Below the pieces are notes generated by a model, which made no database searches, had not been told where the DNA came from, and saw nothing but the letters and a program-made list of their open reading frames with translations. The translations under genes were made by a program, and so were the position numbers. Shown piece after piece: positions 24,655 through 32,283 of a stretch of 64,000 nucleotides of DNA. Where the stretch lies: assembly GCA_947039485.1 (NCBI GenBank), contig CAMQZC010000006.1, positions 35,902 to 99,901 of the forward strand, in the 5' to 3' direction. Every line of letters starts with the position of its first letter. Positions within the stretch are counted from its first letter, which is position 1. The DNA comes from an uncultured Verrucomicrobiales bacterium (lineage in GTDB: Bacteria > Verrucomicrobiota > Verrucomicrobiia > Verrucomicrobiales > Akkermansiaceae).

Positions 24655-26214
24655 TTATCCTAGCGCGGCGATGAGGCTGAGCTCGTAGCCAAAGATGTCG
24701 GTAAAGAGGTCGCCTTTGTCGCGAAGGGCGATGTTCTCCATGCTCAGCTCGCGGATGTCGGGGATGATGATGTCGATGCGCTTGCCGTTGATCTTGACTT
24801 TGAAGCTGTGGATGCGGTAGGCATGCCCGCTCTCCATGGCGTTGCCAACGCGTAGGATAGCAGCGAGCTTTTGGACGCGCATGCGGTCGCGCTCTTCCAT
24901 TTCTGCGTAGAATCGCTGGCGTCTATTGGGGGTGCCTTGGCGGTGGTAGCGCACGAGTAGGGAGAGTATTTCTACATCGACGCGTGAGAGCCCAAAGTGC
25001 TCGGAGTTGAGGATGATGTACTGCCCATGGTGCTGGTGCTTCTTGGGGGCGATAAAGACGCCTACCTCTTGTAGCATGGCGGCGGCTTGTAGCAGCAGGC
25101 GGTCATGGCTGTCGAGTCCGTGCAGTTCTAGGAGCTGGTCAAAGAGCATGCAGCTGAGTTTGGCTACTTGATCGCAGTGCTTGCGATCGACGTGGTATTT
25201 GTTGGCGAGTAGGGTGGAGAAATGTAGTACTTCTTGCTGCAGGGCGATGCGCTGCTTCTCATTGGGTAGAAGTCCGTGTAGGTAGCTGTTGCTGTGCTGG
25301 GCGAGGTGCAGTACTGTTTGGGGGGTGTTGAGTCGAGCTGTTGCGTATTGATAGAAGACGGCGGAGGGGAGCAGTCCTCTCACGCTGGCATAGTCGAGCT
25401 CGTACTGCTCGACTCGCTGGCTGAGGCTGCAGTCTGATACGTGGTTGGCAAATTGGCGCAGCTGCTCAGCGCCCGTATGACCGAGCTTGGTGGGCAGGCC
25501 TGCGAGGTGCTGGTACTCGGGGGCGATGATGATGAGGGCGTCTATCTTGCCGTGCTTTTGGGGGTCGCAGTCATAGCTGATTTGCTCGATGACGGCTCGC
25601 AGGTGCTCTCGGATGAGGCTGCGCTCATCCGCTTGGTTGAGCGATCCACCTGTGTGGATGTGCTCGGCGAGGCGCAGGCTGCCCATGCGGTAGCGAGCGT
25701 AGTGGCTGATGCGCCCCTTGTCCATGATCATGACGCGCGTGTTGCCCGGGCCAAAATGCAGCATGAGCACACGCTTGTTTTGGAGCTCGCTATGCTGCTG
25801 GAGGGCTCCTTGCCCGTGGACGTAGAGCAGACGCGTCATCTCGCCATCATCCATCACCTTGAGCCTGAGCCCTGTGGTGATGCTGATGCGATTGACGAGG
25901 CTGTCCATGGTGTCAAGGTCCATGAGGATGTTGGATCCTCTCAGCTGGAGGTTGACGGGGCCAGCCGCCTCGTACTCCCTGACGAGGTGGAGGTAGTCTT
26001 GGATAATCTCGACGCATCGGTGCATGCGCTCGTGTGATATCTTGTTATCGCCAAAGACTTCGGCGGCAAGGTCAAGGGGCTGGCTGAGCTCATCGAGCAA
26101 CTTGAAGTTGCTCGATGTATCTGATTTCTCTGCAATAATCATGGAGATGGAGCTAGCTCCAATAAAGATGACTGCTTGCATTTTTGCCTCAGCTTGCTGT
26201 TTGCGTCCAGACAT
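24655..26214 (-). CDS. Degenerate Ppx/GppA-like protein (probable pseudoenzyme)
   Basis: A 519-residue protein with the full Ppx/GppA layout: an actin-like ATPase-fold domain (about 12-320) and a C-terminal HD-like helical domain (about 330-500). The catalytic residues look lost. In the first phosphate loop the usual IDIGSNS is IFIGASS (Asp to Phe17). In the second, DIGGGSTE is HFGPGNTR. In the helical domain the LHDIG motif is LQEVG. Exopolyphosphatase or pppGpp hydrolysis is therefore unlikely; polyP or (p)ppGpp binding or a structural role is possible. ATG at Met12 is an equally good start. It overlaps no neighbour; an enoyl reductase gene lies 12 bp upstream. Confidence 0.75.
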   Translation of the reverse strand: MSGRKQQAEAKMQAVIFIGASSISMIIAEKSDTSSNFKLLDELSQPLDLAAEVFGDNKISHERMHRCVEIIQDYLHLVREYEAAGPVNLQLRGSNILMDLDTMDSLVNRISITTGLRLKVMDDGEMTRLLYVHGQGALQQHSELQNKRVLMLHFGPGNTRVMIMDKGRISHYARYRMGSLRLAEHIHTGGSLNQADERSLIREHLRAVIEQISYDCDPQKHGKIDALIIIAPEYQHLAGLPTKLGHTGAEQLRQFANHVSDCSLSQRVEQYELDYASVRGLLPSAVFYQYATARLNTPQTVLHLAQHSNSYLHGLLPNEKQRIALQQEVLHFSTLLANKYHVDRKHCDQVAKLSCMLFDQLLELHGLDSHDRLLLQAAAMLQEVGVFIAPKKHQHHGQYIILNSEHFGLSRVDVEILSLLVRYHRQGTPNRRQRFYAEMEERDRMRVQKLAAILRVGNAMESGHAYRIHSFKVKINGKRIDIIIPDIRELSMENIALRDKGDLFTDIFGYELSLIAALG

Positions 26215-26226
26215 GAGGGGGCGTGC

Positions 26227-27222
26227 TTAGATTTGGAGGTCGAGCAGGATTTTCCCAGCTCGGTACTCTTGCTGGGCGTGTGTGCAGGCCTGCTTGATGT
26301 CGTGCAGCCCGTAGCGCTCATCAATTGCTTGGGTGAGATTACCTGCGGCCATGGCTGCTGCGAGCTGGTCGTAGGCGCTCTGGATGTCCTCGCGCGGGGC
26401 GGATTCGAGCCATTTGGTGCACCAGAGACCACGCAGGCTGATGCCCTTGAAGATGAGCCAGCCGTTGGGCACCTTGATGCTCTTTTTGCTCATGGCGCCA
26501 AAGGTGACCATGCAGCCATTGGGGGCGAGCATGTCCATGAGTCGCAGGGAGCTATCACCACCAACACAGTTGGATGCGAGACGAGGGCGCGCGCCATTGA
26601 GCTGCGCGACAACGCTTTTGACCATATCCTCATCATCCTCACCCACCACGATATCTGCACCGAGAGCGCAGAGTTCGTCGCGCAGTTTGTCGGGGCGACG
26701 AACGATGTTGATACTGCGCAGACCCATGGACTTGCAGAGCTGGATGAAGCAGCGACCCACGCCTGAGTTGGCGGCGTTTTGCACGACCCAGTCACCGGGC
26801 TTGAGCTCGACATATTGGGTGAGGGCGAGCCAAGCGGTGAGGGGGTTCACCTTGAGCATCGCTGCTTGATGGGGATCCAGATCGGCACTAATTTTAATAA
26901 AACTCATTGCGGGGGCGCAGATGTACTTGCTCCATGCGCCAAAGCCCTTGAGCAAAATAACATGATCGCCTACTTGGAATGAGGCGTCATTACTCTGCTC
27001 GACGATGCCGTAGCCCTCAAGGCCTGCGGTTGACTCGGGGAGCTGGGGCTTGACTCCATAGACGCCCTGCACAAAGTTGATGTCGGCGGGGTTGATGGGC
27101 GCAGCGAGCATGCGCACGAGCAGCTCGCCCTCCTTGGCTGTGGGGATGGGACCGGTGGTGTAGCTAAGGACTAGCTCGGGTTGGCCGCATTCGGAAAAAA
27201 CGACAAATTCATTCTCATTCAT
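26227..27222 (-). CDS. MECR-like 2-enoyl thioester reductase
   Basis: A 331-residue medium-chain dehydrogenase without zinc-binding cysteines. INPADINFVQGVYG near residue 42 is the hallmark of the MECR/ETR1 branch, which reduces trans-2-enoyl-ACP or -CoA with NADPH. The dinucleotide site is NSGVGRCFIQL near 153, followed by NIVRRPDKL for the NADPH phosphate. It may take part in fatty-acid synthesis or handling of enoyl thioesters; quinone reductase activity is an alternative. It shares strand with the Ppx-like gene (12 bp), suggesting co-transcription. Confidence 0.83.
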   Translation of the reverse strand: MNENEFVVFSECGQPELVLSYTTGPIPTAKEGELLVRMLAAPINPADINFVQGVYGVKPQLPESTAGLEGYGIVEQSNDASFQVGDHVILLKGFGAWSKYICAPAMSFIKISADLDPHQAAMLKVNPLTAWLALTQYVELKPGDWVVQNAANSGVGRCFIQLCKSMGLRSINIVRRPDKLRDELCALGADIVVGEDDEDMVKSVVAQLNGARPRLASNCVGGDSSLRLMDMLAPNGCMVTFGAMSKKSIKVPNGWLIFKGISLRGLWCTKWLESAPREDIQSAYDQLAAAMAAGNLTQAIDERYGLHDIKQACTHAQQEYRAGKILLDLQI

Positions 27223-27424
27223 ATGATCACAATTTTACACGCTCTCTATCGCAGGTCAAGCTGTATCTTTGTCCCACAGCTCTCTTATTTGCGCATTGTT
27301 GCGCATTGTATCCTATTGCTCAGTCGGGGCTCGCGTTGTGGTGTTTGTTGAAAGGTAGCCCAGCCAATAAGAGCCGTATTTAGCCTTGCGGTAATAAATT
27401 AAATATGCTAACATCCACCCAAGG

Positions 27425-28483
27425 ATGATTATAGACTCTCAAGCCCTCGCAGAATGGAAACAGCGTGCAGCACGGCAACCCCAAGGGCGCACTGTGCTCG
27501 ACCTCGAAGCAGATAGCCTTCATCGTCACCGAGAGAAGCTCTGCCTCATCCAATACGGCGACGTTGACGGTGTGAAATTGATCGATCCCCTCGCTATTGA
27601 GGACATGCGCTTTTTCAGCTCTTGGCTGGAGGATTCTGAGGTCTGGATGCATGGTGCAGATTATGATATGAGCCTGTTGCAACAAGCTTATTCTATTCTC
27701 CCTGCTATGATTCTTGATACGCAGATTGCTGCTCGCTTGCTGGGTTTTAAGAGCTTTGGTCTCGCCTCTCTCGTTGAGCATTTCTTTGGCGTGTTGATGA
27801 GCAAGAAAAATCAAAAAGCTGATTGGGGCAAGCGCCCTATCAGTCCTGCGATGCAGGATTATGCTCAGGGTGATGTGAAATACATGCTTGAGATGGCTGA
27901 TATGCTGGTAGCTCAACTCAAGGAGAAGGGTCGCTATGACTGGTTCCTCGAATCCTGCGCTAGTAATCTGGAGAAGGGCCGCGCCCGCTATGGTCAGACC
28001 AATCCCGATGCATGGCGCATCAAGGGATCTGGCAAGCTCACACGCCGTGGACTCGCCGCGCTCAAGATACTCTGGACTTGGCGTGATTCTGAGGCTGCTG
28101 AGTGGGATCGCCCAGCCTTCATGGTCTGCTCCAACGATGATTTATTACGCTGGAGTCTTGCACTGCAAGAGTTCCGCACAGCGACCCCACGTCGCAACTT
28201 TCATAGCCACCGCGCCGCCCGCTTTACTAAGTCGGTAGAGCGTTTCCAGGCGATGGATGAGCATGATTACCCCAAGCGTCCACCTCGTATCCGTCGCGAG
28301 CAGGACGAGCAGTTTGAGGCTCGTCTGGCAGTCTGGATGGAGAAGCGCAGCAGGGCTGCTGAGCAGACTGGTATTGAGGCTGCCTTTATCGCCTCACGTC
28401 AGCAGCTTGAAAGTATTGCTGGTGATGAGAGTAATGGACCCCAACTGCTGCTCAACTGGCAGCGTGGCTTGCTCTGCGATTGA
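27425..28483 (+). CDS. rnd: Ribonuclease D-like 3'-5' exoribonuclease
   Basis: A 352-residue DEDDy exonuclease. Exo I is LDLEAD (Asp and Glu near 26-28), Exo II HGADYDMSLL near 76-85 and Exo III YAQGDVKYM near 141-149, so all acidic and Tyr residues are present. An HRDC domain follows at about 198-275 (TRRGLAALKILWTWRDSEA). RNase D trims the 3' ends of tRNA and other stable RNA precursors. The start at 27425 is directly upstream of the exonuclease core. The C-terminal 60 residues are charged and less conserved. It is monocistronic. Confidence 0.92.
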   Translation: MIIDSQALAEWKQRAARQPQGRTVLDLEADSLHRHREKLCLIQYGDVDGVKLIDPLAIEDMRFFSSWLEDSEVWMHGADYDMSLLQQAYSILPAMILDTQIAARLLGFKSFGLASLVEHFFGVLMSKKNQKADWGKRPISPAMQDYAQGDVKYMLEMADMLVAQLKEKGRYDWFLESCASNLEKGRARYGQTNPDAWRIKGSGKLTRRGLAALKILWTWRDSEAAEWDRPAFMVCSNDDLLRWSLALQEFRTATPRRNFHSHRAARFTKSVERFQAMDEHDYPKRPPRIRREQDEQFEARLAVWMEKRSRAAEQTGIEAAFIASRQQLESIAGDESNGPQLLLNWQRGLLCD

Positions 28484-28560
28484 GTTTGCAGACGCTAGCC
28501 TGAGCCTGGCTTGATCACCTAGAGCACGCAGTCAATGCCTGCTCGTGCCAACAATCTCAC

Positions 28561-28621
28561 ACCGACGCTCATCTTGCGCGTCGGTGGCTGGGGCAAGAAT
28601 GCGGCGACGCTCTCTTGCCCC
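28561..28621. terminator. Two hairpins between rnd and the GntR gene
   Basis: ACCGACGC (28561-28568) pairs with GCGTCGGT (28578-28585), and GGGGCAAGA (28590-28598) pairs with TCTTGCCCC (28613-28621), the latter followed by ATATTTGTTTATT. They lie between convergent genes and probably end one or both transcripts. Confidence 0.6.
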
Positions 28622-28755
28622 ATATTTGTTTATTCTCGGCGCAGTCCCTCAATCGTTGCAGGGGCTGATTGTCGCGCTAACGTGCGATGGCCAGACTCTC
28701 GATGAGCTGAGCCACGGCTGATGCGCCTCTCGCCTGAGGGCGGAGGCTTGGAGCT

Positions 28756-29415
28756 TTAGATGGATTGATAGCCGAACTCCACGAGTCGCTCGACCACTTT
28801 CTCCGCGGCTGCGGGGTTGTGCTCGCGCAGGGCGTCGAGTAGCTCGTCATGCAGGGCGATGGCTTGGGGCTCGTACTGGCGCTGATGCAGGACGGGTGTC
28901 CAGTGACGGCAGAGGTAGGCGGCGATGACGCGGTAGATCTCACTAAGGATGGGATTGCGCGTGCAGTCTGCAATCATGCAGTGAAAGGCCATGTCGGCAT
29001 CAATTCCCTCGCCCTCGCGGTTCTTACAGGCTTGCAGTGCGGCTTCTAGTCGCTTGATGTCATCCTCACTGCAGTTTTGAGCGGCGATTCCGGCGATGGA
29101 TTTCTCAATAGCGAGTCGTGCTTGGAGGATTTTTGCCAGTTCGCTTTGCTCCAGATGGTGGTCAAAGGCGGCGTGTAGTCGGTCGGTGGCGGTGACGTAG
29201 GTGCCATCCCCCGGGCGCGCGGAGAGCATGCCTGCATGGATGAGTCCTTGCAGGGCTTCGCGTAGGGTGTTGTGGCTGACTTCAAATTGTCGTGCAAGTT
29301 CGGTTTCCGCAGGGATGCGGGCACCTAGCTGCCAGTCGCCGGCGCGGATGTGGCCTTCGATGCGCTCGCGTACTTGGGTGGCGAGTGATTGTCGCTTGAG
29401 GGGGGTGGGTTTCAT
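28756..29415 (-). CDS. GntR-family (FadR subfamily) transcriptional regulator
   Basis: A 219-residue regulator with an N-terminal winged helix (residues 10-72; ETELARQFEVSHNTLREALQGL is the HTH) and a C-terminal FCD helical domain with the metal/ligand histidines expected in HCMIAD, HLE and LHDELL. FCD regulators respond to organic acids. Its ATG overlaps the stop of the upstream ABC ATPase gene by 4 bp (29412-29415), so the two are co-expressed and the regulator may control that pair. The effector is unknown. Confidence 0.9.
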   Translation of the reverse strand: MKPTPLKRQSLATQVRERIEGHIRAGDWQLGARIPAETELARQFEVSHNTLREALQGLIHAGMLSARPGDGTYVTATDRLHAAFDHHLEQSELAKILQARLAIEKSIAGIAAQNCSEDDIKRLEAALQACKNREGEGIDADMAFHCMIADCTRNPILSEIYRVIAAYLCRHWTPVLHQRQYEPQAIALHDELLDALREHNPAAAEKVVERLVEFGYQSI

Positions 29416-30212
29416 GCGTCGATGATGGACCAGAGTCGGCCTGCTTTGCCTGGGATGAGGCGGATGTTGAGGTCGAAGGCGCTGCTCAGGATTTCCTCGG
29501 TGAGGATTTCCTCGCGGCTGCCATCACAGATGATGCGGCCTTCGCGCAGGATCATGCCTTTGCTAAAAGCGGGCACGATGTCTTCGATGCGCTGGGTGAT
29601 AAAGATGAGTGTGAGCTCGGGGCGCGTGACGGAAAGTTCCTCAATCGTTTTGAGGAGCAACTCCCTGCCTGCGATATCGAGGTAGACACTGGGCTCGTCG
29701 AGTATCATGAGCTCAGGGTCGCTCATGAGGGCTCGCGCGATAAGGATTTTGATTTGTTCGCCACTGCTCATCTCTTGGATGAGGCGATCGGCTAGGTGGC
29801 TGGCGTTGAATGTGTCGAGGAGCTCCGCGGCGCGGGCTTCTTCTTCGGGTGTCGCATCGCGAAAGAGTCCGATGGTGGCATCAGGGCCTGAGAGGACAAT
29901 CTCACGACCGCTCCAGTTGCGCTCTGCTCCAAGCCATTGGTGCATCAGGGGGCTGACCCACGCGATGCGGCGGCGTAGCTCAGAGAGGTTGACTCCGCCA
30001 AAGCGTGAGCCTAGTACTTCGACCTTGGCTCCAAAGAGAGGCCAGGCGTATCCCATGAGCATGCGCACGAGGCTGGTCTTGCCTGCTCCGTTTGCGCCGA
30101 GGATGAAGTAGCGTTCTGCTTGCTTGACTTGCCAGTTGATGTCGTGGAGTACCTCTCGACCCGATAGGTAGAGGGAGGCTCCTTGGATGCTGATCGCTGT
30201 GTTCTTCTCCAT
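29412..30212 (-). CDS. Orphan ABC transporter ATP-binding protein
   Basis: A 266-residue single ABC ATPase. Walker A is GANGAGKTS (39-47), the Q-loop lies in WVSPLMH, the signature EMSSGEQIK is slightly divergent from LSGGQ, Walker B is LMILDEPSVYLD and the H-loop is IFITQRIED, where the His is replaced by Gln. No permease gene is adjacent; it may serve a distant one, or act in a non-transport role like ModF/YlmA-type ATPases, which it resembles. It is the first gene of a two-gene unit with a GntR regulator. Confidence 0.85.
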   Translation of the reverse strand: MEKNTAISIQGASLYLSGREVLHDINWQVKQAERYFILGANGAGKTSLVRMLMGYAWPLFGAKVEVLGSRFGGVNLSELRRRIAWVSPLMHQWLGAERNWSGREIVLSGPDATIGLFRDATPEEEARAAELLDTFNASHLADRLIQEMSSGEQIKILIARALMSDPELMILDEPSVYLDIAGRELLLKTIEELSVTRPELTLIFITQRIEDIVPAFSKGMILREGRIICDGSREEILTEEILSSAFDLNIRLIPGKAGRLWSIIDA

Positions 30213-30228
30213 GCTGTGCGTAGATAAA

Positions 30229-30259
30229 AGCGAGGCGCGACTATGAGCCGCGCCTCGCT
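30229..30259 (-). terminator. Terminator of ilvC
   Basis: Minus strand AGCGAGGCGCG (30259-30249) pairs with CGCGCCTCGCT (30239-30229), followed by TTTTATC; it lies 20 bp after the ilvC stop. Confidence 0.9.
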
Positions 30260-30279
30260 GGATAGGGTCTTGTAACTAA

Positions 30280-31260
30280 TTAGTTACGCTCAAAGAGTGC
30301 GCGAATCGTGCGACCTACAACTTCCACTGGGTGGTTGTGCATTTCGTCACGCTTGGCCTTGAGGATGGGGGCGCCGTTGGCTGCTTCTGCGAGCCATACA
30401 CGGGCGAATTCACCTTCTTCAATGCGCTTGAGGGAGGCCTTCATCTTTTCCTTGACTTCGGGGCCGAGGATTTGAGGGCCATTGTAGTATTCACCGAATT
30501 CAGCGGTGTTGGAGATGACTTCATTCATGCTCTCAATACCACCGTTGTAGATGAGATCCACGATGAGCTTGGCTTCATGCACGCACTCAAAGTAGGCCAT
30601 TTCGTGTGGGTAGCCTGCTTCGATGAGGGTCTCAAAGCCGTACTTCATGAGGTCAACAATGCCGCCGCAGAGGACGTTTTGCTCACCAAAGAGATCTTCG
30701 TAAGTTTCTTGCTCCATGCTGCACTCAAGCACGCCACCGCGTGTGAGGCCTTCAGTCTTCGCCATGGCGAGGGCTGTTGCGCGAGCTGTACCTGTGGCGT
30801 CTTGGAAGACAGCGATGAGGCCGGGGCAGCCAAAGCCTTCTTCAAACACACGACGTACTTCTGTACCGGGACCCTTAGGTGCCACCATGATGACATCAAC
30901 GTTAGTTGGGGGTACGATGGTCTTGAATACGTAGGCAAAGCCGTGGGAGCAGCAAAGAGTCTTGCCAGCTGCGAGATTGGGCTTGATTTGGTTTTCGAAG
31001 ACGGAGCCGTGGCTCTCATCAGGGAGGAGGATGTGGATGATGTCGGCCTTCTTGGAGGCTTCATCAACGCTGAGGACTTCAAAGCCCTCTTGTGTTGCTT
31101 TGTCCCAGCTCTTGCCAGGGCGCAGACCGATGATGACGTTTACACCGCTATCGCGCATGCAAAGTGCTTGTGCGCGACCTTGTGCACCATAACCGATTAC
31201 TGCTACTGTCTTGCCGTTGAGAACGCTTGCATCGGCGTCCTTGTCGTGGATAATTTCCAT
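30280..31260 (-). CDS. ilvC: Ketol-acid reductoisomerase (NADP(+), class I)
   Basis: IlvC is the second common step of valine and isoleucine synthesis: alkyl migration and NADPH reduction of acetolactate. At 326 residues it is the short class I form. The Rossmann loop is GYGAQGRAQA near 23-32 with the cofactor-specificity segment LRPGKSW, the Mg-binding DLFGEQ, and E-x3-E in the helical domain (YFECVHEAKLI). VAPKGPGTEVRR is also typical. ilvB, ilvN and ilvD are not in the window. The leader carries a 10-bp inverted repeat. Confidence 0.97.
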   Translation of the reverse strand: MEIIHDKDADASVLNGKTVAVIGYGAQGRAQALCMRDSGVNVIIGLRPGKSWDKATQEGFEVLSVDEASKKADIIHILLPDESHGSVFENQIKPNLAAGKTLCCSHGFAYVFKTIVPPTNVDVIMVAPKGPGTEVRRVFEEGFGCPGLIAVFQDATGTARATALAMAKTEGLTRGGVLECSMEQETYEDLFGEQNVLCGGIVDLMKYGFETLIEAGYPHEMAYFECVHEAKLIVDLIYNGGIESMNEVISNTAEFGEYYNGPQILGPEVKEKMKASLKRIEEGEFARVWLAEAANGAPILKAKRDEMHNHPVEVVGRTIRALFERN

Positions 31261-31278
31261 AATTAAAGAGTATTTGAG

Positions 31279-31305
31279 CTAAACATCCAAACATTGGATG
31301 TTTAG
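31279..31305. promoter_or_regulatory. Inverted repeat in the ilvC leader
   Basis: CTAAACATCC (31279-31288) and GGATGTTTAG (31296-31305) form a perfect 10-bp inverted repeat with a 7-bp AT-rich spacer, 18 bp upstream of the ilvC start and 103 bp from the divergent B12-domain gene. It could be an operator for a dimeric repressor or an mRNA hairpin. Confidence 0.55.
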
Positions 31306-31373
31306 ATGTGATTTCAGTTTAACAGGATTTATTAACAATGCAAGCGGTAATTATGTAATGCATGCAAGAAAAC

Positions 31374-31402
31374 TTGAAATGGAGCTTCTTATTGTTTAGA
31401 AT
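31374..31402 (+). promoter_or_regulatory. Promoter of the B12-domain gene
   Basis: TTGAAA (31374-31379), 17-bp spacer, TAGAAT (31397-31402). The ATG at 31409 is 6 nt after the -10 box, so transcription should begin at the start codon (leaderless mRNA). Confidence 0.65.
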
Positions 31403-31408
31403 CAGTTC

Positions 31409-31864
31409 ATGAACACCACACAGCTTCGCGTCTTGAGCGATCAGTTTGATGAGATAGATGGCCGCCGTCCTCGTATCCTGCTTGGCGCGATGGGCTCTGA
31501 GGCTGATGAGAAATCGCTGCGCCTCTACGGGGCTTGCTTTGCGGATGCGGGGTTTGATGTGGATGTTAGCCCGATCGGGCAGTGTCCTGCGGATACGGCC
31601 AAGATGGCGATGGAGAACGATGTGCATATGATCGCGCTTTGTAGTGCTGCTGCTGGTGATGCGCAGCGACTCCAGCAGCTTCGCTCGGCATTAGATCAGA
31701 TTGAGCGCCCCGATATTGTTTGCTTTGTGCGAGCACAGGCTGATGAGGCGACCGTGGCTGGCTACCTCGCCGCTGGAGCACTGGCTGTGATGGATGGCTC
31801 AAGTGATGATATCAATGCGGATATTGCTCAGGTCATCGACTGGCTCTTTGAGATTTACAACTAA
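31409..31864 (+). CDS. Free-standing degenerate B12-binding domain (methylmalonyl-CoA mutase type)
   Basis: A 151-residue protein that matches the C-terminal domain of methylmalonyl-CoA mutase: DGRRPRILLGAMG (17-29), ACFADAGFDVDVSPIGQCP and ENDVHMIALCS follow the family order. The cobalamin motifs are all altered: the DGHDRG loop with the cobalt-binding His is SEADEKS, the SxL motif (VSSLAAGH) is CSAAAGD, and the GG motif is RAQAD. It should therefore not bind cobalamin in the usual way. It is not a gene end, because it begins and ends cleanly. It is 8 bp upstream of a 94-residue unknown gene and divergent from ilvC. A regulatory or subunit role is possible. Confidence 0.78.
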   Translation: MNTTQLRVLSDQFDEIDGRRPRILLGAMGSEADEKSLRLYGACFADAGFDVDVSPIGQCPADTAKMAMENDVHMIALCSAAAGDAQRLQQLRSALDQIERPDIVCFVRAQADEATVAGYLAAGALAVMDGSSDDINADIAQVIDWLFEIYN

Positions 31865-31872
31865 ATCGCCCT

Positions 31873-32157
31873 ATGAATTTCTTTCAAAAAATAGCAGCGA
31901 GCGCAATCAAGAAGAAGCTCATCAGCAATTGCCCAGCAGATATCAAGGATGACCTAGAGCGCAGCCTCAATGACCCCAAGACCTTTGATTCCTTCTTTGG
32001 CTTTGTGAACGAGCAGAGGAGCAACCTCACGGGGGTGACTATTGATGCGGATGCGATCAAGGCTCTCTCTCTGCCAACTCGCATTGAGGCGATTATGCTG
32101 AGCAATCCTAGGATTCTTAAGTACCTCAATATAGCCATCCGTCGGATAGCTAAGTAA
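31873..32157 (+). CDS. Hypothetical 94-residue protein
   Basis: The protein is basic at both ends with an acidic middle, predicted mostly helical (FFQKIAASAIKKKLISNC; LPTRIEAIMLSNPRILKYL), and contains no signal peptide or membrane segment. No family is recognised. It follows the B12-like domain gene after 8 bp and shares its promoter and terminator, so the two probably work together. Its codon use resembles the neighbours. Confidence 0.7.
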   Translation: MNFFQKIAASAIKKKLISNCPADIKDDLERSLNDPKTFDSFFGFVNEQRSNLTGVTIDADAIKALSLPTRIEAIMLSNPRILKYLNIAIRRIAK

Positions 32158-32228
32158 GAGTTACGCATGCATGCTCGCTTGTTTGCAGGGCGCTAATTGT
32201 CTTTTCGCTTGAGATGAGTTCAAGTACT

Positions 32229-32266
32229 AAAAAAAGCGCCCTCAGCTTGAGCTGGGGGCGCTTTTT
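32229..32266. terminator. Terminator between convergent genes (94-residue protein and guaB)
   Basis: AAAAAGCGCCC-CAGC pairs with GCTG-GGGCGCTTTTT around TTGA, with A and T runs on both sides, so it can act in both directions. Confidence 0.9.
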
Positions 32267-32283
32267 GAATCTTTTTGTTCTGC

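Noticed and set aside
30331..31266. 311-codon open frame opposite ilvC
   Set aside because: Antisense shadow; ilvC on the minus strand is certain.
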